From positions 1-55,903 of the forward strand of contig JBAYUQ010000020.1 of the NCBI GenBank assembly GCA_041675005.1: a stretch of DNA of 55,903 nt. The letters run 5' to 3'. Below are positions 32,607-41,576 of the stretch, one piece after another. The notes beneath the pieces were generated by a model. The model was not told the DNA's origin and searched no databases. It worked only from the letters and a program-made list of their open reading frames with translations. The position numbers were made by a program, and so were the translations under genes. The DNA comes from PGYR01 sp041675005 (GTDB taxonomy: Bacteria; Bacteroidota; Ignavibacteria; Kapaibacteriales; UBA2268). How positions within the stretch are numbered: the stretch's first letter is position 1; each line of letters begins with the position of its first letter.

Positions 32607-33596
32607 ATGAAAGAAGTTCAGTTTCTAAATAATAATTCAGAGAAATGGAAAAAATTTGAATCACAATTATCTCGCAAATCTGACCCAAAGAGCGATGAAA
32701 ACTCTGATACTTTCATTGAAATACTTGATGATTTATCTTATGCTAAGACCTATTACCCAAAAGGGAAAACTCACCATTACCTAAACTCAATTTCTGCAAG
32801 AGTACAACAAAAGATATATAAAAACAACAAGGAAACGTGGAGAGGAATAGTCGAATTTTGGAAACGAGATTTGCCTTTGATCTACTCATCTGTTCAGAAA
32901 GAATTGCTGATTTCACTTTTGATTATGGTATTTGGAGTTGGAATTGGGTTTATATCTTCATTGAATGATGATACTTTTGTTCGGCTTATACTTGGTGATG
33001 GTTACGTTAATATGACTGAAAATTTTATTGAGGAAGGAAATCCTATGGCTGTGTACGAGAAGAGCAGACAAAGTGATATGTTCTTCGGCATTACATTCAA
33101 TAATATAATGGTGTCGTTTTATGCTTTTATTCTTGGTATCTTTTTCTCTTTAGGTACTGCTTATATTATATTCTCGAATGCTATTATGTTGGGCTCATTC
33201 CACGCCTTCTTTTATCAGAAGGGAATGTTCTGGGAGACTTTTCTCACAATTTGGATACATGGTTCACTTGAAATATCTGCGATAGTTATAGCAGGTGCTG
33301 CTGGCTTTGTACTAAGTAGGTCGTTTATGTTCCCCGGTACTTATAGTAGAAAAGAAGCATTCGTATCAGGTGGGAAGAAAGGAATAAGGATGATATCTGG
33401 ATTGATACCCATATTTATAATGGCTGGATTTCTAGAATCTTTCGTTACCCGATATCACGAAATGAGTATAATAATTAAATTGATAATAATCATAAGCTCT
33501 CTGTCTTACATAGCTTGGTTTTTTGTGATAAACCCAAGAAAGGTAAGAGCAAGAATAGATATTCAAGAAATTATAGAAACTAATAACTTAATATAG
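32607..33596 (+). CDS. SpoIIM/DUF95-family membrane protein
   Basis: A 329-residue membrane protein of the stage II sporulation protein M (SpoIIM/DUF95) family. The first ~100 residues are soluble and charged. Then LLISLLIMVFGVGIGFISSL, a large loop with MFFGITFNNIMVSFYAFILGIFF, LGTAYIIFSNAIMLGSFHAFFYQKG, WIHGSLEISAIVIAGAAGF and a final helix follow. This is the family layout of about five helices. FGITFNNIMVS and HGSLEIS are family signatures. It opens the operon that includes MoxR and DUF58. No sporulation is implied: relatives occur widely in non-spore-formers. Confidence 0.88.
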   Translation: MKEVQFLNNNSEKWKKFESQLSRKSDPKSDENSDTFIEILDDLSYAKTYYPKGKTHHYLNSISARVQQKIYKNNKETWRGIVEFWKRDLPLIYSSVQKELLISLLIMVFGVGIGFISSLNDDTFVRLILGDGYVNMTENFIEEGNPMAVYEKSRQSDMFFGITFNNIMVSFYAFILGIFFSLGTAYIIFSNAIMLGSFHAFFYQKGMFWETFLTIWIHGSLEISAIVIAGAAGFVLSRSFMFPGTYSRKEAFVSGGKKGIRMISGLIPIFIMAGFLESFVTRYHEMSIIIKLIIIISSLSYIAWFFVINPRKVRARIDIQEIIETNNLI

Positions 33597-33608
33597 GACT
33601 AAAGTAAT

Positions 33609-34463
33609 ATGGAAAATTTTGGCAGAATTAATTTCAAGCAGGAGAGAGATTTCTCTAGCTTACTGAACGCTACCTTTGAGTTTCTAAAGCAAGAATTCAA
33701 ACCATTGTTGAGGATATTGCTAATTAGATTAGCCCCTTTTCTTATTCTGATTGGTGTCTTTAGCGCTTTGAGTATGGATAATATTGCAAATAATATGAGG
33801 TCTGACCCATTTGCTATATTCTCATTCTATTACATTGCACAAATGCTGCTCACTTTATTTGCAATGGTTTACTTGCAGTCATTAACTCTCCACTATATTA
33901 AGCATTATAATTCTGACTCAATGGAATCTAGAGAAGAATATGTGAAGAACAATGCGTTGTCAAAAGTAATTGAATTGATTGGAGTAAATATTGGTTATGG
34001 TTTCCTCGTTGGATTAGCTACACTTTTATTTATAATTCCAGGTATTTATGTATTTGTTATATTCTCATTAGTATATGTGATAACAGTGTTAGGAGATGGT
34101 GAACCGGGTGTATTTAAAAAGTCATCCACTCTACTTAAAAATCATTGGTGGGAGACATTTGGTGGTCTTATAGTTGTCTTTATTGTATATTATGTTATTA
34201 CATTAATTTTCGCACTACCCAATTCGATGATTTTTCTATTTGATGCTTTTACAGGTGCTTATGATGGAACTATATCCACTAGTAATAATATAGTTTTAGA
34301 CATAATACTCAATATAATTGCTGCATTTGGTCTACTTTCGGCTATCATAATGTATATTTATCTTTCTTTCAATTATTATAGTCTGATGGAGCAAAAAGAA
34401 GCTACAGGATTGTTGGATCAGATTGATCAAATGGAGCAAGATCTTTCCGAGGATAATGCCTAA
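33609..34463 (+). CDS. Polytopic membrane protein of the SpoIIM/MoxR operon
   Basis: A 284-residue protein with about six hydrophobic segments (residues 38-58, 75-98, 120-148, 150-162, 180-208 and 220-258). It resembles the glycerophosphodiester-phosphodiesterase membrane-domain or YciC type: LIFIIPGIYVFVIFSLVYVITVLGDGEPGVFKKSSTLLKNHWWETFG is characteristic of these paralogous membrane domains. No enzymatic motif is seen. It starts 12 nt after the SpoIIM gene and its last codons overlap the start of the DUF4129 gene by 8 bases. Confidence 0.78.
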   Translation: MENFGRINFKQERDFSSLLNATFEFLKQEFKPLLRILLIRLAPFLILIGVFSALSMDNIANNMRSDPFAIFSFYYIAQMLLTLFAMVYLQSLTLHYIKHYNSDSMESREEYVKNNALSKVIELIGVNIGYGFLVGLATLLFIIPGIYVFVIFSLVYVITVLGDGEPGVFKKSSTLLKNHWWETFGGLIVVFIVYYVITLIFALPNSMIFLFDAFTGAYDGTISTSNNIVLDIILNIIAAFGLLSAIIMYIYLSFNYYSLMEQKEATGLLDQIDQMEQDLSEDNA

Positions 34464-35238
34464 ACTTATATTATATATACTGATATTCACTTTTTCGACT
34501 TATTTGCATAGCGAAGAAGATTCTACCTCAATTGATTCAGTTGAGATTATATATCTAGATACAGCTAATATTGAGATTGACTCTGCATTGACAATCAAGT
34601 ATGATACCACAGATGTCGAAGTTCTATCTATACCAAAAGTAAAAATTGACTCTCTGAAAGCTACAGGTGATTACATATACCTAACTGATGAAGAAAGAGA
34701 GAATATGGGGCTATGGGATTGGCTGAAGATGAAGTTTCTACAGTGGTTCTACAGTATATTTAATACAATGGGTAAATATGGTTTATTAGAATTGCTAGGA
34801 TATATTCTTGGTGCTATTATCATTGGGTTTATTATTTACAAAATAGTAAATAAAGGACTCAGTTTCGGGTTTATTAGTTCAGGTGAACAGCGATCTGATG
34901 GTAACCTAATTGTTTCTATTAAGAAGGATGAATTTGATAAATTGATAGAAACGGCTAGAAGCAATGGCAATAGGAACGAAATAATACGACTTTCATTCTT
35001 GAAAATAATATCAGAACTCAACAACAAGAACATAATAAAATATTCGGAAGATAAGACCAATAGAGATTACTACTACGAGATAAACGATGAGAATATACAG
35101 TCTCAGTTCAAAAAAGTGTCGAATATATTTGACTATACTTTCTACGGGGAGTTTGAAATAACAGATACTCATCTCAGTCAATATGAGCCGATCTTCCATA
35201 ACTTGTATAACTCCCTTCCTAACGGAGTAAGCAAGTGA
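34456..35238 (+). CDS. DUF4129 protein
   Basis: A 260-residue protein with a signal-like start from the ATG at 34456 (PKLILYILIFTFSTYLHSE), an extracytoplasmic acidic segment, one membrane helix (LLELLGYILGAIIIGFIIYKIV) and a cytoplasmic C-terminal DUF4129 domain. That domain is recognised by IIRLSFLKIISELNNKN, TNRDYYYE and FDYTFYGEFEITDTHL. A start 33 bases further upstream is possible, but would put MIKWSKIFPRI in front of the signal peptide. DUF4129 proteins are standard partners of MoxR/DUF58 operons and lack a known enzyme activity. The gene overlaps both neighbours. Confidence 0.83.
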   Translation: MPKLILYILIFTFSTYLHSEEDSTSIDSVEIIYLDTANIEIDSALTIKYDTTDVEVLSIPKVKIDSLKATGDYIYLTDEERENMGLWDWLKMKFLQWFYSIFNTMGKYGLLELLGYILGAIIIGFIIYKIVNKGLSFGFISSGEQRSDGNLIVSIKKDEFDKLIETARSNGNRNEIIRLSFLKIISELNNKNIIKYSEDKTNRDYYYEINDENIQSQFKKVSNIFDYTFYGEFEITDTHLSQYEPIFHNLYNSLPNGVSK

Positions 35239-36425
35239 AAAAGAATAAAAACATACTAATTTTTGTATTGATTCTGCTTGTTATATTTTTGATAGAAGTC
35301 TCGAATAGAGATATGACGGATTGGAGTGCTACTTTCAACAAAGAAGATAATATTCCTTTTGGGACTAAGGTTTTAGATGAACTTCTGCCAGAGTTATTCA
35401 GTAATAGTAACATCACATATAATGACGTAAGTTTATATGAGTCATTAGATACTAATATGGCTAATCAAACACTAATTGTTGCTTATGATAATCTGTACGG
35501 TAAAGCTAAGATTAATATAGATTTTAAAAGTTTAGAAAGATTAATAGCTTGGGTAAACAAGGGTAACACTGCCTTTCTGAACATAAGTGGTCAAGCTGAT
35601 TTTGATACTTTGAACTTAGGTATTAGTACTACTTATGTTTTTAATGAGTCTATTGAAAAGTATATAGATTTTTATAACGAAAAACTTCATATGGAAAAGG
35701 GTATGCAATTACACAAAGGTACTTATTCTACATATTTCACGAGAGTTGATACTAGTAATGTAGAGTTAATAGCCCATTATGATAATCAGGCACGATTTAT
35801 CAAACAGAAAATAGGTAAAGGTAATATTTACATATCGACAATTCCTTATGCTTTCACAAATTATAACTTACTTTATGGAAGCCCAGAGTTAGCAATCAAA
35901 ATGCTATCGTATTTGCCGAAGGATAATGATATAATAGTTGATGAATATTATAAAATTGGTGCTAAAAAATCAAGTCATCACTTAAGGTATATACTATCGC
36001 AAAAGTCACTCAAATGGGGTTATTATACTCTTTTGATGACGGTATTTTTTGCGATAGTTATCAATCTAAAAAGAAAGCAGAAAGCAATACCTGTAATCAG
36101 AAAGAAGAAGAACTCTTCACTTGAGTTTATAAAAACTATAAGTAACCTTTACTTAGAAGAAAATGATAATAAGTTCATAGCAGACAAGAAAATAAAGCAT
36201 TTTAGAAATTATCTTAGACAGAAGCTAAATCTAAAAGCTAATTCTTATGAAATAGATATTATGGAATATATAGCAAAAAGAACTGGCGTTGGTGTAGAGC
36301 TTTTAGAGGAAATATTCAGACGAATAAGAGCAGTAGAAATAACAAATGATGTCAGTTTTCAGCAATTAGAACAACTAAATTCATGCATTGATAAATTTTA
36401 TTTGAAGGTAAGAAATGGAAAATGA
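35235..36425 (+). CDS. DUF4350-like membrane-anchored protein
   Basis: A 396-residue protein of the DUF4350 type in the MoxR cluster. It has an N-terminal membrane anchor (ILIFVLILLVIFLIEV), then an extracytoplasmic domain of the kind seen in DUF4350 (SATFNKEDNIPFGTKVLDELLPELF, WVNKGNTAFLNISG, IGKGNIYISTIPYAFTNYNLL). A second helix near residue 265 (WGYYTLLMTVFFAIVINL) and a basic cytoplasmic tail follow. The fold resembles a glutamine-amidotransferase-like alpha/beta domain without the catalytic residues. It overlaps the DUF4129 stop by 4 bases and the MoxR start by 11 bases. Confidence 0.8.
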   Translation: MKKNKNILIFVLILLVIFLIEVSNRDMTDWSATFNKEDNIPFGTKVLDELLPELFSNSNITYNDVSLYESLDTNMANQTLIVAYDNLYGKAKINIDFKSLERLIAWVNKGNTAFLNISGQADFDTLNLGISTTYVFNESIEKYIDFYNEKLHMEKGMQLHKGTYSTYFTRVDTSNVELIAHYDNQARFIKQKIGKGNIYISTIPYAFTNYNLLYGSPELAIKMLSYLPKDNDIIVDEYYKIGAKKSSHHLRYILSQKSLKWGYYTLLMTVFFAIVINLKRKQKAIPVIRKKKNSSLEFIKTISNLYLEENDNKFIADKKIKHFRNYLRQKLNLKANSYEIDIMEYIAKRTGVGVELLEEIFRRIRAVEITNDVSFQQLEQLNSCIDKFYLKVRNGK

Positions 36426-37398
36426 GAATATGGAATTTCAATCAAGAGTTGATTTGACTAAGATACAATCGAAAGTCGAATTGATAAAAAAAGAAATATC
36501 AAAATCGCTAGTCGGTCAAGAACAGATGGTGGAGCTAATACTCACCGCTATTCTGACTGGTGGTCACGTACTAATAGAAGGTGTTCCCGGAGTCGCAAAG
36601 ACATTGACCGCTAAGCTAGTATCCAAAGTAATCAATGCTGATTATGGTAGGATTCAATTTACTCCCGATCTTATGCCTTCTGATATATTGGGTACGTCGA
36701 TTTACAATCCAAAGCTCGGTGAATTTGAGTTCAAAAAAGGTCCTATCTTCAAAAATCTAGTCCTGATAGATGAGATTAATCGTGCCCCTGCTAAAACGCA
36801 GTCGGCTCTTTTTGAAGTTATGGAAGAACAGCAAATCTCAATGGACGGAGTGAAATACACTCTTGCTCCACCTTTCTTTGTTATGGCAACTCAAAACCCT
36901 GTTGAACACGAAGGAACGTATAGGTTACCAGAAGCACAGTTGGATAGATTCTTATTTAAGATAAACGTTGATTATCCGAGCATGGAAAATGAACTTAACA
37001 TACTAAAAAATAAGTCGATGAATAAGTTTGAGAATCCTATGATTGCTGTAAATCAGGTGATTAGTTCACAAGAAATAGAAGAGTTCAAAGCACTTTTAGA
37101 TGACGTAATAGTCGATGATGTAATATACAAATACATAGTTGAGATTATTCAATTATCTAGAAATTTCCATTCTGTATATTTGGGAGCTTCCCCTAGAGCT
37201 GGTATTATGCTTTTACGTTCGGCACAGGCCTTTGCTATACTCAATGGACGTGATTTTGTTACTCCCGAAGATATACAAACTCTATGTGTTCCATTACTAT
37301 CTCACAGATTAATACTTACGCCTGAGAAAGAAATGGAAGGTATAACAACTGCCGATGTCATCAAAGATTTACTGCACGCGGTAGAGGTACCTAGATGA
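36415..37398 (+). CDS. MoxR-family AAA+ ATPase
   Basis: A 327-residue AAA+ ATPase of the MoxR family, thought to act as a chaperone for metal- or cofactor-containing or membrane complexes. Walker A is GVPGVAKT (residues 56-63), Walker B is LVLIDEINRAP, sensor 1 is MATQNPVEHEG and an arginine finger lies in YRLPEAQLDRFLFK. Near the C-terminus SPRAGIMLLRSAQAFAILNGRDFVTPEDI forms the lid. The Ala for Gly in Walker A is common in the family and not a defect. It sits between DUF4350 and DUF58 with overlapping ends, which is the typical order. Confidence 0.95.
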   Translation: MENENMEFQSRVDLTKIQSKVELIKKEISKSLVGQEQMVELILTAILTGGHVLIEGVPGVAKTLTAKLVSKVINADYGRIQFTPDLMPSDILGTSIYNPKLGEFEFKKGPIFKNLVLIDEINRAPAKTQSALFEVMEEQQISMDGVKYTLAPPFFVMATQNPVEHEGTYRLPEAQLDRFLFKINVDYPSMENELNILKNKSMNKFENPMIAVNQVISSQEIEEFKALLDDVIVDDVIYKYIVEIIQLSRNFHSVYLGASPRAGIMLLRSAQAFAILNGRDFVTPEDIQTLCVPLLSHRLILTPEKEMEGITTADVIKDLLHAVEVPR

Positions 37399-38729
37399 TA
37401 AAGCTGTATAAATCTTTATTTCTAAATAAACGATTTTATATACTTATCTCAATTATTACTGCTCTTTTCTTTATTGGGCAGTATATTGGATTTCTGTTTT
37501 ATGTTGCGTTAAGTATGCTTATACTGTTCGTAGGTGCTGTGCTGTATGATATTATCTTACTCTATGTTAATAAAAATAAGTTAGAAGTGAGTCGCGAACT
37601 GGGGGGCAGACTGTCCAATGGTGACGACAATCCAATAATTATAAAAGTAAGAAATAGAGCTGACCAAAATTTTGACTGTATTATTATAGATGAGATTCCA
37701 GAGCAATTTCAAATGAGAGAAAATGAAATTAAATTTCAAATTGCTCCGAGGGAATCATTGACTTTGACTTATCTACTAAGACCAACAGAGCGAGGAGAAT
37801 ACAAGTTCTCTAATGTCAATCTTTTTATCTCTTCTAGAGTTGGTTTAGTACAAAGAAAGATTGTATTCCCAGCTGAACAAAGTGTTGTAGTACTCCCTTC
37901 TTTCTTGCAATTGAGAAAGTTCGCATTCCTTGCTATATCTAACAGATTAGATGAATATGGCGTAAAGAAAATAAGAAAAAGAGGTCGCTCACTAGAATTT
38001 GAACAGATTAAAGAATACACGACTGGTGACGATTATAGAGCGATAAACTGGAAGGCATCTGCTAAGCGAAGTAACCTTATGATAAATCAATATCAAGATG
38101 AACGCTCACAAAACATAATCAATATTATAGACAAAGGCAGGAATATGGAAATGCCTTTCGAAGGTATGTCCCTGATGGATTACGCTATTAACTCTTCATT
38201 GATATTGTCGAATATCGCAGTGCAAAAGCATGATAGAGCTGGGCTAATTACATTCTCAAAAGAAATAGATACAATTCAATTACCTAGTAAGAAAAAAACT
38301 CAGATTTCTAATTTGCAACATAGTTTGTATAGTCAGAAAACAGATTTCCAAGAGCCGAATTACGAAAAGCTTTTCCTTGCTTTGAGGCACTATATCAAGC
38401 AACGTAGTTTATTATTACTTTATACAAACTTTGAGACCGTTTCGAATATGAAACGAAATCTGAAGTATATACAGGCTATTGCAAAATATCACGTAGTTGT
38501 GGTTATAATCTTTGAGAATACAGAAATATCCAGAATCTTGACAGAGAAAGCTGAATCTAAAAGTGAGATATACCGCAAAGTAACAGCAGAAAAGTATGCT
38601 CAAGAGAAAACAAATATTGTTGAGCTTTTCAACTCAATGGGAATTCATACGGTTCTAACTAAGCCAAACGACCTAACCGTAAATACTATAAACAAGTATT
38701 TAGAGATTAAGTCTAAACGATTGGTTTAA
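37395..38729 (+). CDS. DUF58-domain protein
   Basis: A 444-residue membrane-linked protein with two N-terminal helices (about residues 12-32 and 34-53), a beta-rich extracytoplasmic part (DNPIIIKVRNRADQNFD, LTYLLRPTERGEYKF) and the DUF58 signature RGRSLEFEQIKEYTTGDDYRAINWKASAKR. The last 160 residues form a von Willebrand A-like fold (NIINIIDKGRNMEMPFEGMSLMDYAI) in which the usual MIDAS DxSxS is DKGRNM, so metal binding is uncertain. It overlaps MoxR by 4 bases and closes the operon. DUF58 proteins are the usual clients or partners of MoxR ATPases. Confidence 0.93.
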   Translation: MIKLYKSLFLNKRFYILISIITALFFIGQYIGFLFYVALSMLILFVGAVLYDIILLYVNKNKLEVSRELGGRLSNGDDNPIIIKVRNRADQNFDCIIIDEIPEQFQMRENEIKFQIAPRESLTLTYLLRPTERGEYKFSNVNLFISSRVGLVQRKIVFPAEQSVVVLPSFLQLRKFAFLAISNRLDEYGVKKIRKRGRSLEFEQIKEYTTGDDYRAINWKASAKRSNLMINQYQDERSQNIINIIDKGRNMEMPFEGMSLMDYAINSSLILSNIAVQKHDRAGLITFSKEIDTIQLPSKKKTQISNLQHSLYSQKTDFQEPNYEKLFLALRHYIKQRSLLLLYTNFETVSNMKRNLKYIQAIAKYHVVVVIIFENTEISRILTEKAESKSEIYRKVTAEKYAQEKTNIVELFNSMGIHTVLTKPNDLTVNTINKYLEIKSKRLV

Positions 38730-38763
38730 ATATAAGATAAGGTATAGAGTAATCTCTTATGAA

Positions 38764-39681
38764 TTATGCTTCTACTGACTCTTGAGATTTGCTCCATTCT
38801 GCAATTGCAGCTTTCACTTTTTCCAAGTACCATTGTGGGGTAGATGTAGCGCCAGTTATACCAACTATATTACAACCTTCAAACCAGTTCCAATCGATTT
38901 CTTCTACATCTTCTATATAGTGCATATTCTCGTTGTATTGCTTCATGTGCTTAAATAAGCTCTTACCATTCGATGAGTTACGGCCAGCAACGAAGATTAC
39001 TATGTCGTTGTCTTTTGCAAATTGTACTACTTCTTCGTCTCTTCCCCAAACTTCTTTACAAAGTGAGTTCTTGAATTGGAAGTGATCTTTTGTGTCTCCA
39101 CCCTCTACGAAGTTTCGGACTTTACTTTCTATCACATCACGAATTTTGTGATATACGTATTTTTCCATTGTAGTTTGTGAGAATAGTACTGTTGGCTTGG
39201 TAAAGTCAACTTTCTCCAAAGCTTCTTCTTCAGATAGTATAATAACACAGTTATCATTGACCATACCACGTAATCCGATTACTTCTGCATGATTTGGCTT
39301 TCCGTAGATTACTACTTGATAACCCTTGTCATAGTATCTTTTTACTCGGTTCTGCAAACCTGTAACTAGTGGGCAAGTAGCATCAACTAATCTTACACCT
39401 AAATCTTCAGCCATTTGGAATGTAGCTGGTGGTTCTCCGTGTGCACGAATAAGTACCGTTGCCTTTTCGTCAGTTTTTGCTAACTGCTCTATTCCCAAAT
39501 GGTCTATAGTTTTAAGACCTTTAGCAGCTAATCTTTCTATTTCTTTCGGGTTGTGAATGATATCACCTAAGACATATACAGTCTCATTTTCAGAAGCTGC
39601 AGCTAATGTTTTTTCTGTGATATCTATTGTTCTTACTACGCCCCAGCAAAAACCTGCTGAGTTATCTATTTTTATTTGCAT
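38764..39681 (-). CDS. ispH: 4-hydroxy-3-methylbut-2-enyl diphosphate reductase
   Basis: A 305-residue iron-sulfur enzyme, the last step of the MEP pathway, giving IPP and DMAPP. These feed isoprenoids including the UppS product. The three cluster Cys are Cys12 in GFCWGV, one in LVDATCPLVT (about 102) and one in NSLCKEVWGRDEE (about 208). The Bacteroidota form of the substrate motif RAHGEPPATF is present, as are QTTMEKY and GATSTPQW. It lies 55 nt downstream of cmk in a leftward run and ends 35 nt from the convergent DUF58 gene. The order matches IspH in many Bacteroidota and Chlorobi. Confidence 0.96.
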   Translation of the reverse strand: MQIKIDNSAGFCWGVVRTIDITEKTLAAASENETVYVLGDIIHNPKEIERLAAKGLKTIDHLGIEQLAKTDEKATVLIRAHGEPPATFQMAEDLGVRLVDATCPLVTGLQNRVKRYYDKGYQVVIYGKPNHAEVIGLRGMVNDNCVIILSEEEALEKVDFTKPTVLFSQTTMEKYVYHKIRDVIESKVRNFVEGGDTKDHFQFKNSLCKEVWGRDEEVVQFAKDNDIVIFVAGRNSSNGKSLFKHMKQYNENMHYIEDVEEIDWNWFEGCNIVGITGATSTPQWYLEKVKAAIAEWSKSQESVEA

Positions 39682-39736
39682 TTTCGACCTAAGTTTTTTT
39701 CTTTTTGACGTAAAGCCAAGTTTTTCTATTGCAAAT

Positions 39737-40408
39737 TTATGAGTTAATTATCTTATTTGCTAAATCAATTACTAAATTTGTTTGATCTTCTATTGTGATA
39801 CTTGAAGTATCAATTACCTGGGCATCATCAGCTTTTCTTAGTGGGCTAATTTCGCGGCTACTATCGAAATCATCTCTATCTGATATAAGCTTTGCTATTT
39901 CCTCGACTGTAACTTGTGAACCAGCCGCTATTAGCTCTTTAGTTCTGCGTTCAGCTCGCGCTTCTATAGAAGCGTGCATATATAGCTTCAAATCAGCATT
40001 AGGGAATACAACAGTACCAATGTCACGTCCATCCATTACAACGCCTCCTTGCTTGCCTAACTCACGTTGTTGGTCAACTAATTTCTCTCTTACTATTCCC
40101 ACAGCAGCTACTGGACTTGCCAATTTCGTAACTTCAGCAGTTCTGATTTCTTTGCTGACATCTTCACCATTAAGTAAAGTACGTTGACCTGATTCGCTTG
40201 GCTCTAACTCAATTTTGATATTGCTCATTAGCGAATCGAAATCGTATCCTTCTAGCTCTTCCCCACTTCTGATGAATGCCAGAGTAGTAGCTCGGTACAT
40301 AGCACCTGTGTCTATGTATATGTAATTCAATTTTTTTGCAACTTCTCTTGCAGTAGTAGTTTTACCAGACCCAGCTGGTCCATCTAACGCTATTATTATT
40401 TTTTTCAT
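39737..40408 (-). CDS. cmk: Cytidylate kinase
   Basis: A 223-residue kinase that phosphorylates CMP and dCMP. The P-loop is ALDGPAGSGKTTTA (residues 6-19), YIDTGAMYRATTL is the NMP-binding signature, MDGRDIGTVVFPNADLKLYMHAS contains the acidic substrate motif, and SDRDDFDSSREISPLRKADDA completes the family pattern. The ATG overlaps the stop of the HAD phosphatase gene by one base (TGATG), so the two are coupled. It is next to ispH, an arrangement seen in other FCB-group genomes. Confidence 0.97.
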   Translation of the reverse strand: MKKIIIALDGPAGSGKTTTAREVAKKLNYIYIDTGAMYRATTLAFIRSGEELEGYDFDSLMSNIKIELEPSESGQRTLLNGEDVSKEIRTAEVTKLASPVAAVGIVREKLVDQQRELGKQGGVVMDGRDIGTVVFPNADLKLYMHASIEARAERRTKELIAAGSQVTVEEIAKLISDRDDFDSSREISPLRKADDAQVIDTSSITIEDQTNLVIDLANKIINS

Positions 40409-41109
40409 CAGTTGTTTATCCTATCCATCTCTTTATAAAAGTAATCTATATCTAAAAAATCTGTTAGTAATGAATCAGCTTTCTGCTCTTGGAATAAAGG
40501 GTACTCTTCTAACTTAGCTATTATCATTGCTTTCATATTATTGGTCTTTGCTGCTAGTAAATCACTGTTCGTATCACCGATTATTATAGTGTTTTGGCTA
40601 GAGTAAAGCGAATCGCCAACCCTGTGGTTAACTCTATTTACCGCTAATGGAGGTAATTGATTTCTATCCGGATTATCATTACCGAAAGCACCATCAGTGA
40701 AATAACTATCTAGATGATATGACGATAATTTTTGAAAAGCATTTTTAACACTATTACCAGTTACTAGTGATAACTCATACTCGTCATTACTTTTGAGTGA
40801 TTCTAATAGCTTATCTACACCTGGTATCAACTCTATATACTCAGCAGTGCAGTACTGCTTGAATCTATCTAATTTCAAATTCCAAAAGTCTTCTACTTTC
40901 TGAGATATTAATTCTCTGTCAAATCCAATTGCATCTGCCATCTGGTTAAGGATTTGCAAATCCGTATTACCAGAAAAACGAGGCATTTGCTCTATCGAAA
41001 TAGTTTGCCCATAGATATCAAAAAAAGTGTCAATGAAAATATTCTTTGACACTCCCATTTTCATGTTAAGTATAGTACCGTCTATATCAAAAAGTAGTAA
41101 TCTTTTCAT
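40408..41109 (-). CDS. HAD-superfamily hydrolase (phosphoglycolate-phosphatase-like)
   Basis: A 233-residue HAD phosphatase with LLFDIDGTILNMKMG (nucleophile Asp in DIDGT), a cap domain, VTGNSVKNAF (motif II) and IIGDTNSDLLAAKTNNMKAM (motif IV). It resembles the Gph/PGP-type subfamily I enzymes by size and the small helical cap. The substrate is not fixed: phosphoglycolate, pyrophosphate and sugar phosphates are all possible. It follows ssb with no gap between the ssb stop and this start, and its stop overlaps the start of cmk. Confidence 0.88.
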   Translation of the reverse strand: MKRLLLFDIDGTILNMKMGVSKNIFIDTFFDIYGQTISIEQMPRFSGNTDLQILNQMADAIGFDRELISQKVEDFWNLKLDRFKQYCTAEYIELIPGVDKLLESLKSNDEYELSLVTGNSVKNAFQKLSSYHLDSYFTDGAFGNDNPDRNQLPPLAVNRVNHRVGDSLYSSQNTIIIGDTNSDLLAAKTNNMKAMIIAKLEEYPLFQEQKADSLLTDFLDIDYFYKEMDRINN

Positions 41110-41556
41110 TTAGAACGGAACATCGTCATCAAATTCTTCGCTCGAATCTTTATCATCAAAGCTATCATAGTTCGGAGAAGACTCACCAGCATGACTAGGG
41201 CCACTATTGCCACCGCTACTCATTGCCGAATCAATTAGAATGATATTATTACCCAATACTTCAGTTATATACTTAGTAGCACCTGATTGATCTTCATAAG
41301 AGCGAGTTTTCAACTTGCCTTCTATCATCACTTTGCTACCTTTTTTCAGATGCTTTTCTGCTGTATCTGCTCTGAAATCCCAAAGAACAACTCTATGCCA
41401 ATCAGTTGTTTCTTGCCACTGGCCTGATTTGTCTTTGTAGTTTTCAGTAGTTGCAAGGTTCAGTGTACATACTTTCTTGCCTTGGGGAGTTGTTCGAATT
41501 TCCGGGTCTCTACCCAAATTACCCAATAGTGTGACTTGATTATAGCTTCTTGCCAT
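41110..41556 (-). CDS. ssb: Single-stranded DNA-binding protein
   Basis: A 148-residue SSB. The OB fold opens with SYNQVTLLGNLGRDPEIRTT and continues TTDWHRVVLWDFRADTAEKHLKKGSKVMIEGKLKTRSYED, which is the family pattern. A flexible Gly/Ser-rich linker (about residues 110-130) leads to the acidic tip DDDVPF, which recruits replication and repair proteins. It lies 20 nt downstream of the outer-membrane protein gene and ends directly at the HAD gene start. Confidence 0.97.
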   Translation of the reverse strand: MARSYNQVTLLGNLGRDPEIRTTPQGKKVCTLNLATTENYKDKSGQWQETTDWHRVVLWDFRADTAEKHLKKGSKVMIEGKLKTRSYEDQSGATKYITEVLGNNIILIDSAMSSGGNSGPSHAGESSPNYDSFDDKDSSEEFDDDVPF

Positions 41557-41576
41557 GATTTATGTCCTAATTTATT

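Noticed and set aside
36580..36603. MoxR Walker A with Ala for the second-last Gly (GVPGVAKT) as an inactivating change
   Set aside because: GVPGVAKT is common in active members of this family, and Walker B and the sensor residues are intact.
38730..38763. TAAGAT/ATCTTA-like hairpin between the DUF58 and ispH genes as a terminator
   Set aside because: Short stem, long loop and no T run, so support is too weak to list.
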